Of a DNA stretch of 64,000 nucleotides, positions 61,087 to 64,000 are shown one piece after another; the first letter of the stretch is position 1, and each line of letters starts with the position of its first letter. The DNA comes from Roseateles toxinivorans (GTDB lineage: Bacteria > Pseudomonadota > Gammaproteobacteria > Burkholderiales > Burkholderiaceae_C): positions 806,001-870,000 of the forward strand of contig NZ_SNXS01000002.1 in the NCBI RefSeq assembly GCF_004362525.1, written 5' to 3'. Position numbers and translations under genes: made by a program. The notes below the pieces were generated by a model that was not told the DNA's origin, did no database searches, and saw only the letters and a program-made list of their open reading frames with translations.

Positions 61087-62535
61087 CGCGCCGAGCTTCT
61101 TCTTCAGCACTTCATTGACGGCCGACGGATTGGCCTTGCCCTTGGTCGCCTTCATCGCCTGGCCGACCAGCGCGTTGAAGGCCTTCTCCTTGCCGGCGCG
61201 GAACTCCTCGACCGACTTCGGGTTGGCGGCCAGCACCTCGTCGAGGATGCGTTCGAGTTCGCCGGTGTCGCTCATCTGCTTCAGGCCCAGCGAGTCGATC
61301 AGCGAGTCAACCTCGCCGGAGCCGCTCCACAGGGCCTCGAACACCTGCTTGGCGCCGTTGTTCGAGATCGTGCCATCGCTGATGCGGCTTATCAGGGCAG
61401 CCAGCGTGGCGGCATCGACAGGGCTGTCGGCGATGGTCTTCTCTTCAGCATTCAGTCGCCGCGACACCTCGCCCATCAGCCAGTTGGCCACCAGCTTCGG
61501 CTGGCCGCAGGCCTTGGCGGCGGTCTCGAAGAAGCCGCTCAGCGCCACGCTCTGTGTCATCATCGCCGCGTCATAGGCGGGCAGGCCGTAGTCGCGCTGG
61601 AAGCGCTCCGCCATCAGCGCCGGCAGTTCCGGCATCTCGCCGCGCACCCGCTCCACCCACTCGGGGGCGATCACCAGCGGCGGCAGATCGGGGTCGGGGA
61701 AATAGCGGTAGTCGGCCGCGTCTTCCTTGCTGCGCATCGCCCGCGTCTCGCCGGTGTCGGGGTTGAACAGGATGGTGGCCTGCTGCACCTGGCGGCCGTC
61801 CTCGATTTCGTCGATCTGCCAGTTCACCTCGTAGTCCACCGCCTGCAGGATGTAGCGGAAGCTGTTCAGGTTCTTGATCTCGCGGCGCGTGCCATAGGGC
61901 GCGCCGGGCTTGCGCACCGAGACATTGACGTCGCAGCGGAACGAGCCTTCCTGCATATTGCCGTCGCAGATGCCCAGCCACATCACCAGCGCGTGCAGGG
62001 TTTTGGCGTACTCGGCGGCCTCGGCGCCGGAGCGCATATCGGGCTCGGACACGATCTCCAAGAGCGGCGTGCCTGCGCGGTTCAGGTCGATGCCGGTGAG
62101 GCCGTGATAGTCCTCGTGCAGGCTCTTGCCCGCGTCTTCCTCGAGGTGGGCACGGGTCAGGTTGACGGTGTGCTTCTTGTCGCCGACGAAGAACTCCAGC
62201 TTGCCGCCCTGCACGACCGGGATCTCGTACTGGCTGATCTGGTAGCCCTTGGGCAGGTCGGGGTAGAAGTAGTTCTTGCGCGCAAAGATCGACAGCGGCG
62301 CGATCTTCGCGCCGACCGACAGGCCGAAGCGTATCGCCCGCTCGACCGCACCGCGGTTCAGCACCGGCAGGGTGCCGGGCAGGGCCAGGTCCACCGGCGA
62401 GGCCTGGGTGTTGGGCTCGGCGCCGAAGGCGGTGGAAGAGCCGCTGAAGATCTTCGACTGGGTGGACAGCTGGACATGGTTCTCCAGGCCTATCACCACC
62501 TCGTAACCGCGTATCAGTTTGCTGTTTGTGCTCAT
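61084..62535 (-). CDS. gatB: Asp-tRNA(Asn)/Glu-tRNA(Gln) amidotransferase subunit B
   Basis: A 483-residue protein starting [22 protein letters not shown]. Typical blocks are IGLEnHvQL, CxG-less N-terminus with [74 protein letters not shown] and [14 protein letters not shown] GatB/Yqey tail ends KKKLGA. It presents misacylated Glu-tRNA(Gln) or Asp-tRNA(Asn) to the amidating site together with GatA and GatC. The gene begins two bases after the gatA stop. Confidence 0.97.
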   Translation of the reverse strand: MSTNSKLIRGYEVVIGLENHVQLSTQSKIFSGSSTAFGAEPNTQASPVDLALPGTLPVLNRGAVERAIRFGLSVGAKIAPLSIFARKNYFYPDLPKGYQISQYEIPVVQGGKLEFFVGDKKHTVNLTRAHLEEDAGKSLHEDYHGLTGIDLNRAGTPLLEIVSEPDMRSGAEAAEYAKTLHALVMWLGICDGNMQEGSFRCDVNVSVRKPGAPYGTRREIKNLNSFRYILQAVDYEVNWQIDEIEDGRQVQQATILFNPDTGETRAMRSKEDAADYRYFPDPDLPPLVIAPEWVERVRGEMPELPALMAERFQRDYGLPAYDAAMMTQSVALSGFFETAAKACGQPKLVANWLMGEVSRRLNAEEKTIADSPVDAATLAALISRISDGTISNNGAKQVFEALWSGSGEVDSLIDSLGLKQMSDTGELERILDEVLAANPKSVEEFRAGKEKAFNALVGQAMKATKGKANPSAVNEVLKKKLGA

Positions 62536-62537
62536 GT

Positions 62538-64000
62538 TCAGAACCCTGCCGGCGCGCGCTGGTGCCAGTCGGTCGCCTGCTGGAAGGCGTGGGCCGCGTG
62601 CAGCAGGCCGCCTTCGTTGAAATAGTTGGCTATCAGCTGCAGGCCCACCGGCATGCCACCTTCGCCGAAACCGGCGGGGATGCTCATGCCGGGCAGGCCG
62701 GCCAGCGAGCCGGGCAGGGTGAAGATGTCGGCCAGATAGGCTTTGACCGGGTCGTCGCCCTGCTCGCTCAAGCGCCAGGCGACGGTGGGCGCCACCGGGC
62801 CGGCGATCAGATCGCACTGCTGGAAGCACTGCTGGAAGTCGTCGGCGATCATGCGGCGCAGCTTCTGCGCCTGCAGATAGTAGGCGTCGTAATAGCCATG
62901 GCTCAGCACATAGGCGCCAATCATGATGCGGCGCTTCACCTCGGCGCCGAATCCCTCGCTGCGCGACTTCTTGTACATGTCCAGCAGATCGCCGTACTGC
63001 TCGGCGCGGTGGCCGTAGCGCACGCCGTCGAAGCGGCTCAGGTTCGAGCTGGCCTCGGCCGGGGCGATGATGTAGTAGACCGGAATCGACAGCTCGGTGC
63101 GGGGCAGGCTCACATCGACCAGCGTGGCGCCCAGCTTCTCCAGCTCGGCCAGTGCCGAGCGCACGGCACCGTTCACATCGACGGCCAGGGCGGCCGGGAA
63201 GAACTCCCTGGGCAGGCCGATGCGCAGGCCCTTGAGCGGCTGCGCGGCGGTGGCGCCTTCCCGCGGCTGCAGCATCTGTGCATGGAAGTCCTGCGGCGGG
63301 CGCTCGGCGCTGGTTGAGTCGCGCTCGTCAAAACCGCTCATTGCCGACAGCAGCAGCGCGCAGTCTTCGGCCGAGCGGGCCATCGGGCCGGCCTGGTCCA
63401 GGCTGGAGGCGAAGGCGATCATGCCGTAGCGGGAGCACACGCCGTAGGTCGGCTTGATGCCGGTGATGCCGGTGAAGCTGGCCGGCTGGCGGATCGAGCC
63501 GCCGGTGTCGGTGCCGGTGGCGGCGGGCAGCAATCTGGCGGCCACGGCCGCGGCCGAGCCGCCCGACGAGCCGCCCGGCACGCGGGTGCGGTCCCAGGGG
63601 TTGAGCACCGGGCCATAGGCCGAGTTCTCGTTGGCCGAGCCCATCGCGAACTCGTCGCAGTTCAGCTTGCCCAGGGTCACGGTGCCGGCCGCGGCCAGGC
63701 GCGACACGACGGTGGCGTCGAAGGGGCTCCTGTAGTCGGTCAGCATCTTCGAGCCGGCCGTGGTCGGCAGGTCCCGGGTGACGAAGATGTCCTTGTGCGC
63801 CAAAGGCACGCCCAAGAGCGCGCCGCGCTCGCCGGCAGCCCGCCGCGCATCGGCGGCCCGTGCCTGGGCCAAGGCGAGCTCCGGGTTGCCGGCCAACAGC
63901 GTACCGAGGCCGGCATGGCTGGAAAATTGTGTCAGCAGATGTTGCGTGATCTCGACGCTGGACAGCGTTCTGGCGGCCAATGCCTGGCCGATCTCGGCCA
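62538..64000 (-). CDS. gatA: Amidotransferase subunit A, 5' end outside window
   Basis: 487 codons are visible and the frame is still open at base 64000 (reading [17 protein letters not shown], the usual N-terminal region), so only a few residues are missing. The amidase signature [15 protein letters not shown], catalytic Lys in LAHKDIF, and the serine pair in [15 protein letters not shown] are all present. GatA releases ammonia from glutamine for GatB. gatC is expected just beyond the window. Confidence 0.97.
   Translation of the reverse strand, partial: AEIGQALAARTLSSVEITQHLLTQFSSHAGLGTLLAGNPELALAQARAADARRAAGERGALLGVPLAHKDIFVTRDLPTTAGSKMLTDYRSPFDATVVSRLAAAGTVTLGKLNCDEFAMGSANENSAYGPVLNPWDRTRVPGGSSGGSAAAVAARLLPAATGTDTGGSIRQPASFTGITGIKPTYGVCSRYGMIAFASSLDQAGPMARSAEDCALLLSAMSGFDERDSTSAERPPQDFHAQMLQPREGATAAQPLKGLRIGLPREFFPAALAVDVNGAVRSALAELEKLGATLVDVSLPRTELSIPVYYIIAPAEASSNLSRFDGVRYGHRAEQYGDLLDMYKKSRSEGFGAEVKRRIMIGAYVLSHGYYDAYYLQAQKLRRMIADDFQQCFQQCDLIAGPVAPTVAWRLSEQGDDPVKAYLADIFTLPGSLAGLPGMSIPAGFGEGGMPVGLQLIANYFNEGGLLHAAHAFQQATDWHQRAPAGF

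Noticed and set aside
1-64000. tRNA or rRNA genes, riboswitches and complete insertion sequences.
   Set aside because: I looked in the intergenic gaps for cloverleaf ends, conserved aptamer cores and transposase frames and saw none; almost all gaps are short.

Overview
The window is a high-GC, densely coded chromosomal segment. It most resembles a betaproteobacterium of the order Burkholderiales, in the Roseateles/Paucibacter/Rubrivivax neighbourhood. This is inferred from codon and protein style, the xth, pyrE, DUF4124, gatB, gatA order at the right end, several TonB receptors, and REP-like intergenic repeats. I see no rRNA, tRNA, CRISPR array or complete insertion sequence.

Layout. 0-0.8 kb: C-terminal part of a ThiF/E1-like protein cut by the window edge, with base use unlike the rest, followed by a strong hairpin. 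1.0-3.8 kb: YtrA-type GntR regulator with an ABC ATPase and membrane subunit. 3.85-5.9 kb: trxC, a LysR regulator and a divergent small ORF plus tautomerase. 6.0-10.8 kb: operon of a substrate-binding protein, an orphan histidine kinase and a TonB receptor. 10.8-14.8 kb: flavin reductase, AmpG, M48 protease, LuxR regulator. 14.9-17.5 kb: MBL-fold hydrolase, LysR and a broken MFS gene. 17.6-23.8 kb: FAD enzyme, DUF2855, FMN reductase, proteasome-like Anbu, Zn/Cd/Pb P-type ATPase.

23.8-37.8 kb is the most interesting part. It holds an ECF sigma / FecR / D-amino-acid-oxidase-type operon, divergent from two paralogous D-aminopeptidase-like serine hydrolases, an MFS transporter, an M81 (MlrC-type) metallopeptidase, a dipeptide epimerase and an STN-containing TonB receptor. 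A decayed second copy of the hydrolase and the M81 peptidase follows. Four transcription units in this stretch carry the same bipartite promoter-like element, CGGA(N15)CGTC, at exactly the same spacing. I read this as a self-contained, surface-signalled regulon for importing and dismantling a peptide rich in D-amino acids. It resembles the mlrB/mlrC/mlrD part of the microcystin pathway but has no mlrA in the window.

37.8-59.6 kb: cNMP-binding patatin, a 141-bp palindromic repeat, a nitrate/taurine-type ABC importer, a CadR/PbrR-like MerR regulator, a Pro-Ala-repeat lipoprotein, a TetR/membrane pair, an unrecognised Lys-rich 522-residue protein, an alkylsulfatase-type lipoprotein, a LytS/LytR pair, DUF2306, an outer-membrane protein, a chemoreceptor, exonuclease III and a TonB receptor with a LacI-type operator. 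59.7-64 kb: pyrE, a DUF4124 protein, gatB and a truncated gatA.
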